This document shows positions 27,764 to 36,435 of a stretch of DNA of 54,257 bases, in pieces. Made by a program: the position numbers and the translations under genes. Below the pieces are notes generated by a model. It was not told the origin of the DNA. It did no database searches and saw only the letters and a list, made by a program, of their open reading frames with translations. Origin of the DNA: JAUNSR01 sp036655755 (GTDB lineage Bacteria; Bacteroidota; Bacteroidia; Bacteroidales; JAUNSR01); assembly GCA_036655755.1 (NCBI GenBank), contig JAVVPN010000011.1, positions 1 to 54,257 on the forward strand. The letters are read 5' to 3'. How positions within the stretch are numbered: the first letter of the stretch is position 1; each line of letters begins with the position of its first letter.

Positions 27764-27888
27764 TGTTCGTCCGCGAGCAACGCAAACGCCGCCCGCGAAG
27801 AACCTGAAAAATTGCCCGTGGGCGGTAGTCAGATTCTTCACGGGCGGCGTTTGTGTCCGTCGCGGGCGGCAGTCGGGTTGCTCCCGAA
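27764..27888. repeat. GC-rich nested inverted repeat in intergenic region
   Basis: A 20-bp inverted repeat with one mismatch lies at 27783-27802 and 27834-27853. Around it a weaker pair (about 27764-27780 with 27876-27888) extends the possible hairpin. Between and after the arms, CGTGGGCGGTAGTC (27817-27830) is repeated as CGCGGGCGGCAGTC (27861-27874). The element fills most of the 225-bp gap between convergent genes. It may act as a terminator, or it may be a REP-like intergenic repeat; no T run follows the stem. Confidence 0.65.
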
Positions 27889-27949
27889 CTATTAGCCGTT
27901 GCGTAGTGAATAAAAAGTTTTGAAGGATTGAGTCGAATGATCTGTAAGT

Positions 27950-30427
27950 TTAATTCAAATCAGTTTCACTGCTCCCTTTTTTCTTTAGCGTAAAGCCGGT
28001 GACATTCGCACCGATAGCAAGTACTCCTCCGAAAATAATCACGCCGAGCGCGATGTAAGAGATCATATCCGTAATGCTGATCGATGCGGGACGGAAGGTC
28101 ATCACCACTTCGTGTGTGCCGGCCGGGATTACCATCGCACGCAGAATATAATCGGCACGGACGATTTCGGCCGGTTTGCCGTCGATCGTTGCGCTCCATC
28201 CCGGGTAATACACCTCCGAAAACAGGGCTAATCCCTCTTTCGGATTATTGGTGGTATAGGTCAGCTCGTTGGGAGCGTATTTGGTCAGGCGGATCGTAGC
28301 GGCAGAATCGGCAGGCTGCAGGTTGATTGCGCCCAGCTGTTTTTCGAACCGTTTGTCGATGATTGCCGTATGCGCCGGATTGACGGTGTTGAGCGCGTCG
28401 ATCTCTTCATCGGGGGTGTTTACCCAATCGATTCGGTCGACGAACCATGCGTTTCCGAGTGCCTCCGTATTGAGCTGCGCTTGCGGCTGTCCGTTTTCAC
28501 CCCGTACGATATAGTATTTGCCGTTGAGCATATTCACCACGTTGGGGTTGATGTTGCCGCTCAGATGGCGGTCGATGATATCCTGGTAGCGTTGCAGTTT
28601 GGCAGCGTGGTATCCGCCGATCGACTTATGATAATAAGAGGTAGCGGCGTCGTTGAACGTGTTGGTTGAAAGGTTGAGCACGCGGTAGTGGATATCCTTG
28701 TCCTGCAGGATCTGTTTGTCTGCTTCCGACATCGGGAACGGATTTGACAGCTGGCGTTTCGGCACAAAGTTGGATGCGTTGAGGTAGCGTTTATCTACCG
28801 ACCACATATCGCCCAGCGTCAGTACGCCCAGTAAAAGGATGGTCAGACCCGCTTTCAGCTTCTGTTTGCCATACAGGTACAGGATGGCGGCTCCGATCAG
28901 AATGATGATCACCGTGCGCCATGCGTCTGCCGTGAATACGGCTTCGCGTCCCTGCATCAGGTTGTTGAGCAGATCCATCATCTGAGGTTGCTGTTGCGCC
29001 TGCGGAAGGTAAGCAGCTGCTTCCTGTTCGCTCATGAAAGAGAAGAACGTAGTGGGGAACAGTGCGAACAACAGTGCCACGCCGGCGGTAAGTCCGAGCG
29101 AGATATAGAAATCGCGCGCTTGGGTTTTCAGGATCGACGGTTCTTCGATGATCTTTTTAAGGGCCAGGATAGCCAGCACCGGAATACAGAATTCGGCTAC
29201 CACCAGTAAAGAAGATACCGCGCGGAATTTATTGTACATCGGGATATAATCGATGAACAGGTCGGTAAGTACCATGAAGTTCTTACCCCATGCAAGCAGG
29301 ATGGTAAGCACCGTAACGGCCAGCAACGACCATTTGATCCATCCTTTTACGATGAAAAGTCCCAGTACGAACAGGAACAGCACGAACGCACCCACATATA
29401 CGGGGCCCGAGGTGAACGGCTGGTCGCCCCAGTATTGGTTGAACTGGGCGAAGTATTCGCGGTATTGCGGCTGGGCTACCTTCATGGCCTCTTTGCTTTG
29501 GCTCAGCGCTCCGGTTGCTCCCCCTTTTACGTTCGGGATAAGGAGTGAAAAGGTTTCCCCTTTTCCGTAACTCCATTGGGTGATGTATTCTTTTTCAAGG
29601 CCGTCGTTGTTTGCGGCCGGGTTGCCGTTTGTTTTTGAAACCAGTTCGCTTCCGCCGCGCATGGTTTGTTTGCTGTATTCGTATGTGTGATACAGATTCG
29701 ACAGATTCACGCACACCGCAAGGATACCGGCGATTACCAGCGCGCCCGACGCTTTGAAGAATTCGGGTAAGCGGTGGTTTTTATATTTGTCGATGAAGAT
29801 ACCGATTACGAGCGCGAGAATGACGAACAGGAAATAGTAAGTCATCTGCACATGGTTGGAGTACACCTGCAATGCGGCGAAAAGGGCGGTCATTGCCGCA
29901 CCGGCTATGTATTTTCCGCGGTAAGCAAGCAGTATCCCCGCAATGGTTGGGGGAATATAGGCCAATGTGACGAATTTCCAGATATGCCCCGCTTCGATGA
30001 TGATGAAGAAATAAGAAGAGAAGGCGTACATGATGGCACCCAGTACGGCGAGATCTTTGCGGACGCGCAGGGTGATCATCAGTATGAAAAAGCCGAGCAT
30101 CATGATGAAGATGAGTCCGGCAGGCGAGGGCAGATACAAGCGGTAGAGGTCGCTGATCATTCCCAACATGGGGCGTACGCCGTAGCTCGGCGCAGTCTGA
30201 TAGGTGGGCATGCCACTGAATAGGGAGTTGGTCCAGCGGGTTTGTTCGCCGGTCGCTTCCTGATATATTTTCGCCTCATGTCCGACTGCGATACCCTGTT
30301 GCGTATCACCCTGAAACAATACTTTCCCCTCTAAAAGTTCGGGTGTGAAATAGGCGACGGAAATTGCCGCAAAAATTAGCAGGCATGCCAGATATGGCAG
30401 AATTGTTTTGAAGTTGAGTTTTGTCAT
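27950..30427 (-). CDS. YfhO-family membrane protein
   Basis: An 825-aa integral membrane protein of the YfhO family (PF09586), with a dozen or so hydrophobic segments in the first 560 residues and one at the C-terminus (MISYIALGVIIFGGVLAIGA). Conserved stretches include LFQGDTQQGIA, WTNSLFSGMPTYQ and LFSEVYYPGWSATIDGKPAEIVRADYILRAMVIPAG near the C-terminus. YfhO proteins are GT-C-like and are linked to glycosylation of cell-envelope polymers in Gram-positives; the role in Bacteroidota is not established. The ATG at 30427 is preferred over a GTG at 30436 because AAGGTGA lies at a good Shine-Dalgarno distance. It stands alone next to the glycan locus. Confidence 0.85.
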   Translation of the reverse strand: MTKLNFKTILPYLACLLIFAAISVAYFTPELLEGKVLFQGDTQQGIAVGHEAKIYQEATGEQTRWTNSLFSGMPTYQTAPSYGVRPMLGMISDLYRLYLPSPAGLIFIMMLGFFILMITLRVRKDLAVLGAIMYAFSSYFFIIIEAGHIWKFVTLAYIPPTIAGILLAYRGKYIAGAAMTALFAALQVYSNHVQMTYYFLFVILALVIGIFIDKYKNHRLPEFFKASGALVIAGILAVCVNLSNLYHTYEYSKQTMRGGSELVSKTNGNPAANNDGLEKEYITQWSYGKGETFSLLIPNVKGGATGALSQSKEAMKVAQPQYREYFAQFNQYWGDQPFTSGPVYVGAFVLFLFVLGLFIVKGWIKWSLLAVTVLTILLAWGKNFMVLTDLFIDYIPMYNKFRAVSSLLVVAEFCIPVLAILALKKIIEEPSILKTQARDFYISLGLTAGVALLFALFPTTFFSFMSEQEAAAYLPQAQQQPQMMDLLNNLMQGREAVFTADAWRTVIIILIGAAILYLYGKQKLKAGLTILLLGVLTLGDMWSVDKRYLNASNFVPKRQLSNPFPMSEADKQILQDKDIHYRVLNLSTNTFNDAATSYYHKSIGGYHAAKLQRYQDIIDRHLSGNINPNVVNMLNGKYYIVRGENGQPQAQLNTEALGNAWFVDRIDWVNTPDEEIDALNTVNPAHTAIIDKRFEKQLGAINLQPADSAATIRLTKYAPNELTYTTNNPKEGLALFSEVYYPGWSATIDGKPAEIVRADYILRAMVIPAGTHEVVMTFRPASISITDMISYIALGVIIFGGVLAIGANVTGFTLKKKGSSETDLN

Positions 30428-30447
30428 AATATTCACCTTAATAGGGG

Positions 30448-30455
30448 TAAAGATA
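30448..30455 (-). promoter_or_regulatory. Candidate -7 box of YfhO gene
   Basis: The minus strand reads TATCTTTA, 20 bp before the ATG. The 44-bp palindrome at 30465-30508 covers the place where a -33 element would lie. Confidence 0.5.
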
Positions 30456-30464
30456 ATGAAAATA

Positions 30465-30508
30465 CTTTAAGGTCTTTAAGGTCATTAATGACCTTGAAGA
30501 CCTTAAAG
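30465..30508. promoter_or_regulatory. 44-bp palindrome with four AAGGTC half-sites, possible operator
   Basis: Two 22-bp arms with one mismatch and no loop. The order is AAGGTC-N3-AAGGTC-N6-GACCTT-N3-GACCTT, so each arm has two half-sites 9 bp apart. It sits just upstream of the YfhO -7 box and separate from the GC-rich terminator beside it. An operator for a dimeric or tetrameric regulator is the simplest reading. A cruciform or second terminator is the alternative. Confidence 0.55.
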
Positions 30509-30510
30509 AA

Positions 30511-30544
30511 AAAAAGCCGCCTCCCTTTCGGGAAGCGGCTTTTT
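30511..30544 (-). terminator. Terminator after TPR lipoprotein gene
   Basis: A 15-bp stem with one internal mismatch (30511-30525 with 30530-30544), GC-rich core and A/T tails on both sides. It lies 22 bp beyond the stop of the minus-strand gene that ends at 30567. Confidence 0.88.
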
Positions 30545-30566
30545 AAATATATTCTGTGAAACCGGA

Positions 30567-32249
30567 TTATTTAACCCAGTTAGCAACGTTGTATTTTGCG
30601 AACTCGATATCTGTAAGAGCAAGCTGTGCCATTGCAGGATCAAGTTTAACAGATTCTTTCAAGTTAGAAGAAACCATGTTTTCGTTGTTTGTGCGAGCAC
30701 CAACTACTGCCATTAGGTAGTAAGTAAGAGCGTCTTTGTTTGCGATAGCAGCCAATGTGTTTTTAGCTGAGTTGTAATCGCCAGCGCAGATCTGAGCAAC
30801 AGCAGCGTTGTTAGATTTAGTATCGCCGAATGCCATAACCGCTTTCTGGTAGTCACCCTGTTCAGTGTAAAGAGTACCAAGAGCAGCAGGAAGTTCAGGA
30901 ACACCTGCAGCTTTACCGAATGACTGCTGAGCTTTTGCAAATTCAGAGTTGTACATGTCGATCAAACCTTGGTTCATAGCAACTTCAGCAGAAGAAGGAT
31001 TAACCTGAGCAGCTTTGTTGAACATAGCAGTAGCGTCGTTTACTTTACCTTCAGCGAAGTAAATTACACCCATGTTGTTGTAAGCACGGTAATCGCTAGG
31101 GAAGATTTCAGTAGCTTTTTTGTAGATAGCCAATTTCTCAGCGTTTGTTTTAGCCAATGTAGCAGCGTAAAGCAATTCTTCTACAGTAAGCGCTTTTGGA
31201 TCGTTAGCAGCAAGAGCAGCGATCTCTTCGTCAGATTTACCGATTGTTTCGATAGATGCAGTTACTTTAGAGTAACGCAACTGAGGAAGGATTTCTTCAG
31301 CCAGCTGAGTGAAAGCAGCAGAAAGGTTTTTGATTTCTTTTTCTCTTTCAGCAGGATCGTTGTACATAGAAAGAACGCGAAGGATCAATTCTTTGTCCTG
31401 GATGTTTGATTTTTCAACCAATTCTTTGAAACCAGCCCAGTCTTCAGGAGTGAATTCAGCAGTGATGTCGCTCAATAGTTTGTCTTTTTTCAAAGTACGC
31501 TCCATGTATTTCACTGTGTTTTTCTCACGAGCTTCAGCAAGGTTTGTATTCAATTCCAAAGCACCGTCAGGAGAAGCTGTACCAGAGATGTTAACACCTG
31601 CAAGACGTTGGTTTTCTGCAGCGTTAGCGTCTTTCATTTTAGCTTTTACTTCGTTCATCTCAGCTGAGTTCAACTGATTGTTGCGAAGGTTAGACTGCTG
31701 GATAAGGAAAAGGATTTTAGCAACATAGTTGTCAGTGATGATGCGCTGGAATTTATCCGGAGCGATCGCTGCGTTTACGTCTTCAGCAGAAGCCAAAGCA
31801 GAAGTAGCAACTACACCGTCAGCCACTTTAACACGTGGAAGTGTGTAAGTTTTTTTACCACGTTTTACAGAGAAGTTAAGGAACAACTCTGATTTACGCA
31901 TTTCAGGAATAAATTTGAAAGAAGTCTTCATTGTGATGTTTCCACCCATTTTGTAAGAGATAGTCTGGTCGTTGCCAGTTACTTTCTCACCCTGATAGAT
32001 GAAAGGAGTACCTACTGCTTCACCTCCTGCGTAAACCAATACCGGAGTAACGGTTACCACAGATTTTTTTTCGAAGTATTTTTCAGGGAATGTTCCGTTG
32101 ATTGTTGCCGGAACCTGTCCGCCAACAGCTACAAGCGGCTGAGGTGTAACAGTGAAATAATTAGCATTCAATTCGCCCATTTTCTTGCTACAAGAAGTAA
32201 AGGCAAGAACAACTGCCATAAGTAATGGCAAATAAAGCTTTCTGTTCAT
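30567..32249 (-). CDS. OmpA-like/TPR outer-membrane lipoprotein
   Basis: A 560-aa protein with a lipoprotein signal peptide (LAFTSC, lipidated Cys about residue 20). Residues about 30-150 are beta-rich and contain TVTPQPLVAVGGQVPATINGTFP. Residues about 165-250 include ISGTASPDGALELNTNLAEARE, which resembles the OmpA-like peptidoglycan-binding core. Residues about 360-550 hold several TPR-like helical repeats (AYNNMGVIYFAEGKVNDATAMFNKAAQVNP). It is probably a periplasm-facing envelope scaffold. Codon choice is notably even and high-expression-like (many GCA, GTA and AAC/TTC), unlike the neighbouring YfhO gene. A single gene with its own promoter and terminator. Exact function is unknown. Confidence 0.8.
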   Translation of the reverse strand: MNRKLYLPLLMAVVLAFTSCSKKMGELNANYFTVTPQPLVAVGGQVPATINGTFPEKYFEKKSVVTVTPVLVYAGGEAVGTPFIYQGEKVTGNDQTISYKMGGNITMKTSFKFIPEMRKSELFLNFSVKRGKKTYTLPRVKVADGVVATSALASAEDVNAAIAPDKFQRIITDNYVAKILFLIQQSNLRNNQLNSAEMNEVKAKMKDANAAENQRLAGVNISGTASPDGALELNTNLAEAREKNTVKYMERTLKKDKLLSDITAEFTPEDWAGFKELVEKSNIQDKELILRVLSMYNDPAEREKEIKNLSAAFTQLAEEILPQLRYSKVTASIETIGKSDEEIAALAANDPKALTVEELLYAATLAKTNAEKLAIYKKATEIFPSDYRAYNNMGVIYFAEGKVNDATAMFNKAAQVNPSSAEVAMNQGLIDMYNSEFAKAQQSFGKAAGVPELPAALGTLYTEQGDYQKAVMAFGDTKSNNAAVAQICAGDYNSAKNTLAAIANKDALTYYLMAVVGARTNNENMVSSNLKESVKLDPAMAQLALTDIEFAKYNVANWVK

Positions 32250-32289
32250 ACTGAGTTTATTAATTGGTTATAATTCTCTTATTTGCCGA

Positions 32290-32297
32290 CAAAAATA
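32290..32297 (-). promoter_or_regulatory. -7 box of TPR lipoprotein gene
   Basis: The minus strand reads TATTTTTG, a full TAnnTTTG match, 40 bp before the start codon. Confidence 0.58.
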
Positions 32298-32379
32298 ACA
32301 ATATATTTCTAATAACTAATTTTTTTATGTAAAAAGGTGATGTCAGAAAGTTCTATATGTGAAAATAATGTATTTTTTA

Positions 32380-33297
32380 TTATTTATTACGGGGATGATG
32401 CAGCAAAATCTCCTCCCGAAGGAATTGACGGTCGAGATGCGTGTAGATTTCAGTGGTGGTAATCTTCTCATGTCCCAGCATTAACTGGATAGCGCGCAGG
32501 TTGGCTCCCCCCTCGAGCAGATGGGTGGCGAAGGAGTGACGGAATGTATGGGGGCTGACCTGTTTGCGGATGCCGGCCTCTTCGCAATACCGGCGGATGA
32601 TATGAAAGATCATCACCCGCGACAGGGAGGTGCCCAGGCGGTTGATGAAAAGAAAATCGCTGTATCCTTTTTTGATAAACTGCAGGTTGCGGTGATACAT
32701 GTAAAGTTCGATTTCATGTAGCGCCGATGCGGCGATGGGTACGATACGTTGTTTGTCGCCTTTCCCTTTCACCACAATATATCCCTCTTCTTTGTAAATA
32801 TTGGATATGCACAGGTTTGTGAGCTCGGAAACGCGGATGCCGCAACTATAAAGCGTTTCGAGGATGGCGCGGTTGCGTTGCCCTTCGGGGGTGGAGACGT
32901 CGATGCATTGCATGATTTGGTTAATTTCGTCCACGCTTAAGACCTCGGGCAATTTTAATCCGATTTTCGGACCTTCGATCAGGTCGGTGGGATTCGTTTC
33001 GATGAATCCGTCGAGCATCAGAAATTTATAAAAAGATTTAATGCCGGAGAGGATGCGTGCCTGCGAACGGGGGCCGATTCCCAGCTCGTGGAGCTGGCAC
33101 ATGAAATCGATCATATCTGCTCCTGTAAGTGCTGTAAGCGACTTTTGAGCATTGTCTGCAAACATTTTCAGCTTGGTGACATCGGCGATATAAGCCTCGA
33201 TAGAATTTGCTAAAAGATTTTTCTCAAACTTAAGATAGGTATAATATTTCTTTATATAACGCTCTTCTTGGGTGTTGGCTTGTTTTTTGATATCCAT
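32380..33297 (-). CDS. xerD: Tyrosine recombinase XerD
   Basis: A 305-aa site-specific recombinase that, with XerC, resolves chromosome dimers at dif. The N-terminal SAM-like domain (residues about 15-100) is followed by the catalytic core. Active-site residues are visible: Arg in SCGIRVSEL, His and Arg in HTFRHSFATHLL, His in LMLGHEKITTT and the nucleophile Tyr in EIYTHLD. An ATG at 33351 would begin inside the -7 box, so 33297 is used. It is a single gene, divergent from aroQ. There is no sign of a nearby integron or element, which favours the housekeeping XerD over a mobile integrase. Confidence 0.92.
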   Translation of the reverse strand: MDIKKQANTQEERYIKKYYTYLKFEKNLLANSIEAYIADVTKLKMFADNAQKSLTALTGADMIDFMCQLHELGIGPRSQARILSGIKSFYKFLMLDGFIETNPTDLIEGPKIGLKLPEVLSVDEINQIMQCIDVSTPEGQRNRAILETLYSCGIRVSELTNLCISNIYKEEGYIVVKGKGDKQRIVPIAASALHEIELYMYHRNLQFIKKGYSDFLFINRLGTSLSRVMIFHIIRRYCEEAGIRKQVSPHTFRHSFATHLLEGGANLRAIQLMLGHEKITTTEIYTHLDRQFLREEILLHHPRNK

Positions 33298-33314
33298 TTT
33301 CGAAATATTTTGAC

Positions 33315-33322
33315 TACCTTTG
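33315..33322 (+). promoter_or_regulatory. -7 box of the aroQ-pyk run
   Basis: TACCTTTG on the plus strand, a full match, predicts a leader of about 70 nt before aroQ at 33401. The two divergent promoters lie face to face within 45 bp, so their transcripts would overlap at the 5' ends. Confidence 0.5.
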
Positions 33323-33348
33323 CGCATTCTGTTGCAGCAAGGTATATG

Positions 33349-33356
33349 CAAAGATA
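33349..33356 (-). promoter_or_regulatory. -7 box of xerD
   Basis: The minus strand reads TATCTTTG, a full match, 51 bp before the chosen xerD start. It overlaps the expected transcribed leader of the divergent aroQ promoter. Confidence 0.6.
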
Positions 33357-33400
33357 ATCAAGAAGATTAATCGCGAATCTTTAGTAAACAAATAGATTAT

Positions 33401-33823
33401 ATGAACATCCTGATAGTAAACGGACCCAACCTGAACTTGTTGGGAAAGCGGGAACGATCAATTTACGGAGAAACTCCTTTCGAAGAATATCTGAAGGAAC
33501 TAAAAGCGCTATATTCACAGATAAACCTCGTTTATTATCAGTCGAACATCGAGGGCGAGCTGATTGATAAAATCCAGGAATACGGTTTTACGTTTGACGG
33601 AATCGTTTTAAACGCAGGCGCTTACACGCATACTTCCCTTGCTTTAGCAGATGCCATCCGGGCAATAACCACTCCCGTAGTGGAAGTTCATATATCCAAT
33701 GTACATAAAAGAGAATCTTACCGTCATCACTCAATGATCGCGTCGGCATGTAAAGGTGTCATTGCGGGATTCGGACTTGGCTCCTATCGTTTGGCGATAG
33801 AATCTTTTATGATTTCAGATTAA
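33401..33823 (+). CDS. aroQ: 3-dehydroquinate dehydratase, type II
   Basis: A 140-aa dodecameric-type enzyme that makes 3-dehydroshikimate in the shikimate pathway. It has the N-terminal ILIVNGPNLNLLGKRERSIYG with the catalytic Tyr. NAGAYTHTSLALADAI and VVEVHISNVHKRESYRHHS follow, the latter carrying the active-site His. The length is typical. It is the first gene of a plus-strand run with pyk 75 bp downstream. Confidence 0.96.
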   Translation: MNILIVNGPNLNLLGKRERSIYGETPFEEYLKELKALYSQINLVYYQSNIEGELIDKIQEYGFTFDGIVLNAGAYTHTSLALADAIRAITTPVVEVHISNVHKRESYRHHSMIASACKGVIAGFGLGSYRLAIESFMISD

Positions 33824-33898
33824 ACAGAAGCCCTTGTGCAACTGTTATTTATATAATGAGGTATTAAAACAGATATTACTATATATTATTAGATTTGT

Positions 33899-35362
33899 AT
33901 GTCAAAGCACACTAAAATTGTAGCGACAGTTTCAGACTTGCGTTGTGAGGTTGAATTTATCCGCGCATTGTTTGAAAATGGTATGAATGTGGTTCGTATG
34001 AACTCGGCTCACCTGAATGAAGAAGGATTTAACAGAATTATTAATAACGTACGTGCGGTATCCAACAAAATTCCGATTTTGATGGATACGAAAGGTCCGG
34101 AATTAAGAACTACCGCTATCGAAAACGAAGGCCGTATTAATTTCGTAACCGGCGATATCGTTAAGTTTGTTGGAAATCCTGATGTTCTGACTACAAGAGA
34201 GCAGATCGCAATCAACTATCCTGACTTCGTGAAAGACCTTTCAGTAGGGGGATATATCCTGATTGACGATGGCGAGATTGAATTCAAGGTTACAGAAAAA
34301 ACACCGGAATATCTGGTAGCAGTAGCTGAAAACAACGGGGAGTTGGGCGCACGTAAGAGCGTAAACGTTCCGGGTGTACGTATCAGCCTGCCATCATTGA
34401 CTGAAAAGGATAAAAGAAATATCCTGCACGGTATTAAAATGAACATTGACTTCATTGCTCACTCATTTGTTCGTTCAAAACAAGATATCCTGGATATTCA
34501 GGAGATTCTGGACGCTCATAACAGCAAAATCAAAATCATCGCTAAAATCGAAAACCAGGAAGGTGTAGATAATATCGACGAGATTATTGAAGCTGCTTAT
34601 GGTGTAATGGTTGCCCGTGGTGACCTGGGTATTGAAGTACCACAGGAAAAAATTCCGGGAATCCAGCGCATTTTGATCAAAAAATGTGTTCAGGCGAAAA
34701 AACCGGTAATCGTAGCGACTCAGATGTTGCACTCGATGATCAAAAACCCTCGTCCGACACGTGCCGAAGTAACGGATATTGCAAACGCAATCTATTACCG
34801 TACCGACGCTTTGATGCTTTCTGGTGAAACAGCCTACGGAAAATACCCTGTTGAAGCGGTAGCAACGATGGCGAAAGTAGCTGAAGAGGCTGAAAAAACG
34901 AAACTTTCTGAAAACGATATCCGCGTGCCAATGAGCTCGGAAGAGATCGACGTAACTGCATTCCTTTCAAAACAGGCTGTTAAGGCTGAAAACAAACTGG
35001 ATGTGAAAGCGGTTATCACCGATAGCTTCACAGGCCGTACGGCTCGTAACATCGCCGCTTACCGTGGTAAAGCTCCGGTATACGCTTTGTGTTACAATGA
35101 AAAAGTAATGCGTGAGCTTGCTCTTTCTTACGGGGTATTCCCATTGTATCAGGAAGAGAAACGCACAACTCGCGAATACTTGTTCGTAGGTTTGACAAGA
35201 TTGATCAACAAAGGCTTAATCGCTTCTGCTGATATGATCGCTTACCTTGGCGGAAGCTATGGTGAAGGTGGCGGAACTACATTCCTTGAAATCAACAAGG
35301 TTGAGAAAGTGATGACAGAGTTCGATAAATACGTTTTGCCGAACCTGGAAGAAAACTGCTAA
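33899..35362 (+). CDS. pyk: Pyruvate kinase
   Basis: A 487-aa glycolytic enzyme converting phosphoenolpyruvate and ADP to pyruvate and ATP. The start KHTKIVATVSDLRCEVEF aligns with the family's KTKIVCTIGP region, but the usual MNFSHG reads MNSAHL. Other motifs are present: MDTKGPELRT, ARGDLGIEVPQEKIP, ATQMLHSMIKNPRPTRAEVTDIANAI and LSGETAYGKYPVEAV. The C-terminal allosteric-type domain is complete. The methyltransferase gene starts 3 bp after its stop. Confidence 0.95.
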   Translation: MSKHTKIVATVSDLRCEVEFIRALFENGMNVVRMNSAHLNEEGFNRIINNVRAVSNKIPILMDTKGPELRTTAIENEGRINFVTGDIVKFVGNPDVLTTREQIAINYPDFVKDLSVGGYILIDDGEIEFKVTEKTPEYLVAVAENNGELGARKSVNVPGVRISLPSLTEKDKRNILHGIKMNIDFIAHSFVRSKQDILDIQEILDAHNSKIKIIAKIENQEGVDNIDEIIEAAYGVMVARGDLGIEVPQEKIPGIQRILIKKCVQAKKPVIVATQMLHSMIKNPRPTRAEVTDIANAIYYRTDALMLSGETAYGKYPVEAVATMAKVAEEAEKTKLSENDIRVPMSSEEIDVTAFLSKQAVKAENKLDVKAVITDSFTGRTARNIAAYRGKAPVYALCYNEKVMRELALSYGVFPLYQEEKRTTREYLFVGLTRLINKGLIASADMIAYLGGSYGEGGGTTFLEINKVEKVMTEFDKYVLPNLEENC

Positions 35363-35365
35363 GGA

Positions 35366-36004
35366 ATGACGGATCTTCTGGAGCAGTACGTTCTCAGTCA
35401 TATTGATGAAGAGGGGGAGTATTTGCAACGGGTAAACCGGGATACGCATGTGAAGGTGTTGAAGCCCCGCATGTGTTCGGGACATTTACAGGGTAGAATT
35501 CTGAAAATGATCTGTCAGCTCGTGCAACCCCGCTATATTCTTGAGTTGGGTACATTTACCGGTTATTCAGCGCTGTGTATGGCTGAATCGCTTGAGAATG
35601 ATCCGTTGGCTGAGCTTCACACAATTGATATTGATGATGAAATGGAAGAGTTTACCTCTTCCATTTTTCAGAATTCCCGTTTTGCCGATAAGATTCATTT
35701 TCATATCGGCGATGCACTACAGGTGATTCCGACGATTGATCGGGTATTCGATGTGGTGTTTATCGACGCGAATAAGCGGATTTATAGCGAATACTATGAT
35801 CTGATATTCGATAAGGTACGCAAGGGAGGTCTGATTATCGCAGATAACACGCTATGGGACGGAAAGGTGGTTCAGGACCCTCTTCCGAAAGATGCCCAAA
35901 GCGTAGGAATCCTGAATTTTAATGATAAGATCGCTTCCGATGATCGGGTGGAGAAGGTGATTCTTCCTATTCGTGACGGAATGACGCTTATCAGAAAGAA
36001 ATAA
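35366..36004 (+). CDS. O-methyltransferase family protein
   Basis: A 212-aa class I SAM-dependent methyltransferase of the caffeoyl-CoA/catechol O-methyltransferase family (PF01596). The SAM motif is ILELGTFTGYSALCMAE. Acidic residue D in LHTIDIDDE follows, and the metal-site aspartates appear in FIDANKR and IADNTLWDGKV. The substrate is unknown; bacterial members methylate phenolic hydroxyls or tRNA precursors. The start codon lies 3 bp after the pyk stop, so it is co-transcribed and probably translationally coupled. Confidence 0.9.
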   Translation: MTDLLEQYVLSHIDEEGEYLQRVNRDTHVKVLKPRMCSGHLQGRILKMICQLVQPRYILELGTFTGYSALCMAESLENDPLAELHTIDIDDEMEEFTSSIFQNSRFADKIHFHIGDALQVIPTIDRVFDVVFIDANKRIYSEYYDLIFDKVRKGGLIIADNTLWDGKVVQDPLPKDAQSVGILNFNDKIASDDRVEKVILPIRDGMTLIRKK

Positions 36005-36081
36005 TTTGAGTCGGCGGGTTGTGAATTTCAAAGTCATTTTTGTAATTTGCAACTCGCTTTGGCTTATAAAAAAATTGATAT

Positions 36082-36414
36082 ATGGAAACAACAAGACAGA
36101 GTAAGATAGGTCGTTTGTTACAGAAAGAATTGAGTGAAATCTTTCGTAATCAGACGACAATGATGCCCGGTGTATTGGTGTCGGTAAGCGCTGTGCGCGT
36201 AAGCCCGGACCTGGGTGTAGCAAAGGTTTATTTAAGTATTTTCCCTTCGGAAAAAGCGAACGAGTTGCTTGAGAATATTCGTGCGAATGCTAAGAATATC
36301 CGTCATGAAGTGGCTCAGATCGTACGCTTCCAGTTGCGTAAAATGCCGGAACTGGCGTTCTACATCGACGACTCACTGGATTATATTGAAAAAATCGATT
36401 CTTTATTGAAATAA
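36082..36414 (+). CDS. rbfA: Ribosome-binding factor A
   Basis: A 110-aa KH-fold 30S maturation and cold-adaptation factor. Features include RQSKIGRLLQKELSEIF at the N-terminus, VSVSAVRVSPDLGVAKVYLSIFP and the C-terminal LRKMPELAFYIDDSLDY. Length and motifs are typical. It lies 77 bp after the O-methyltransferase and 21 bp before the LolE-like gene. Confidence 0.95.
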   Translation: METTRQSKIGRLLQKELSEIFRNQTTMMPGVLVSVSAVRVSPDLGVAKVYLSIFPSEKANELLENIRANAKNIRHEVAQIVRFQLRKMPELAFYIDDSLDYIEKIDSLLK

Positions 36415-36435
36415 CCCCGTTATGCTTTCACACGT

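Noticed and set aside
32380..33297. XerD-like gene as evidence of an integrated mobile element
   Set aside because: The length, sequence and housekeeping neighbours (aroQ, pyk, rbfA) fit chromosomal XerD; no attachment-site repeats or cargo were seen.
33890..33897. TAGATTTG as a pyk promoter -7 box
   Set aside because: It ends 1 bp before the pyk ATG, so transcription would begin inside the gene.
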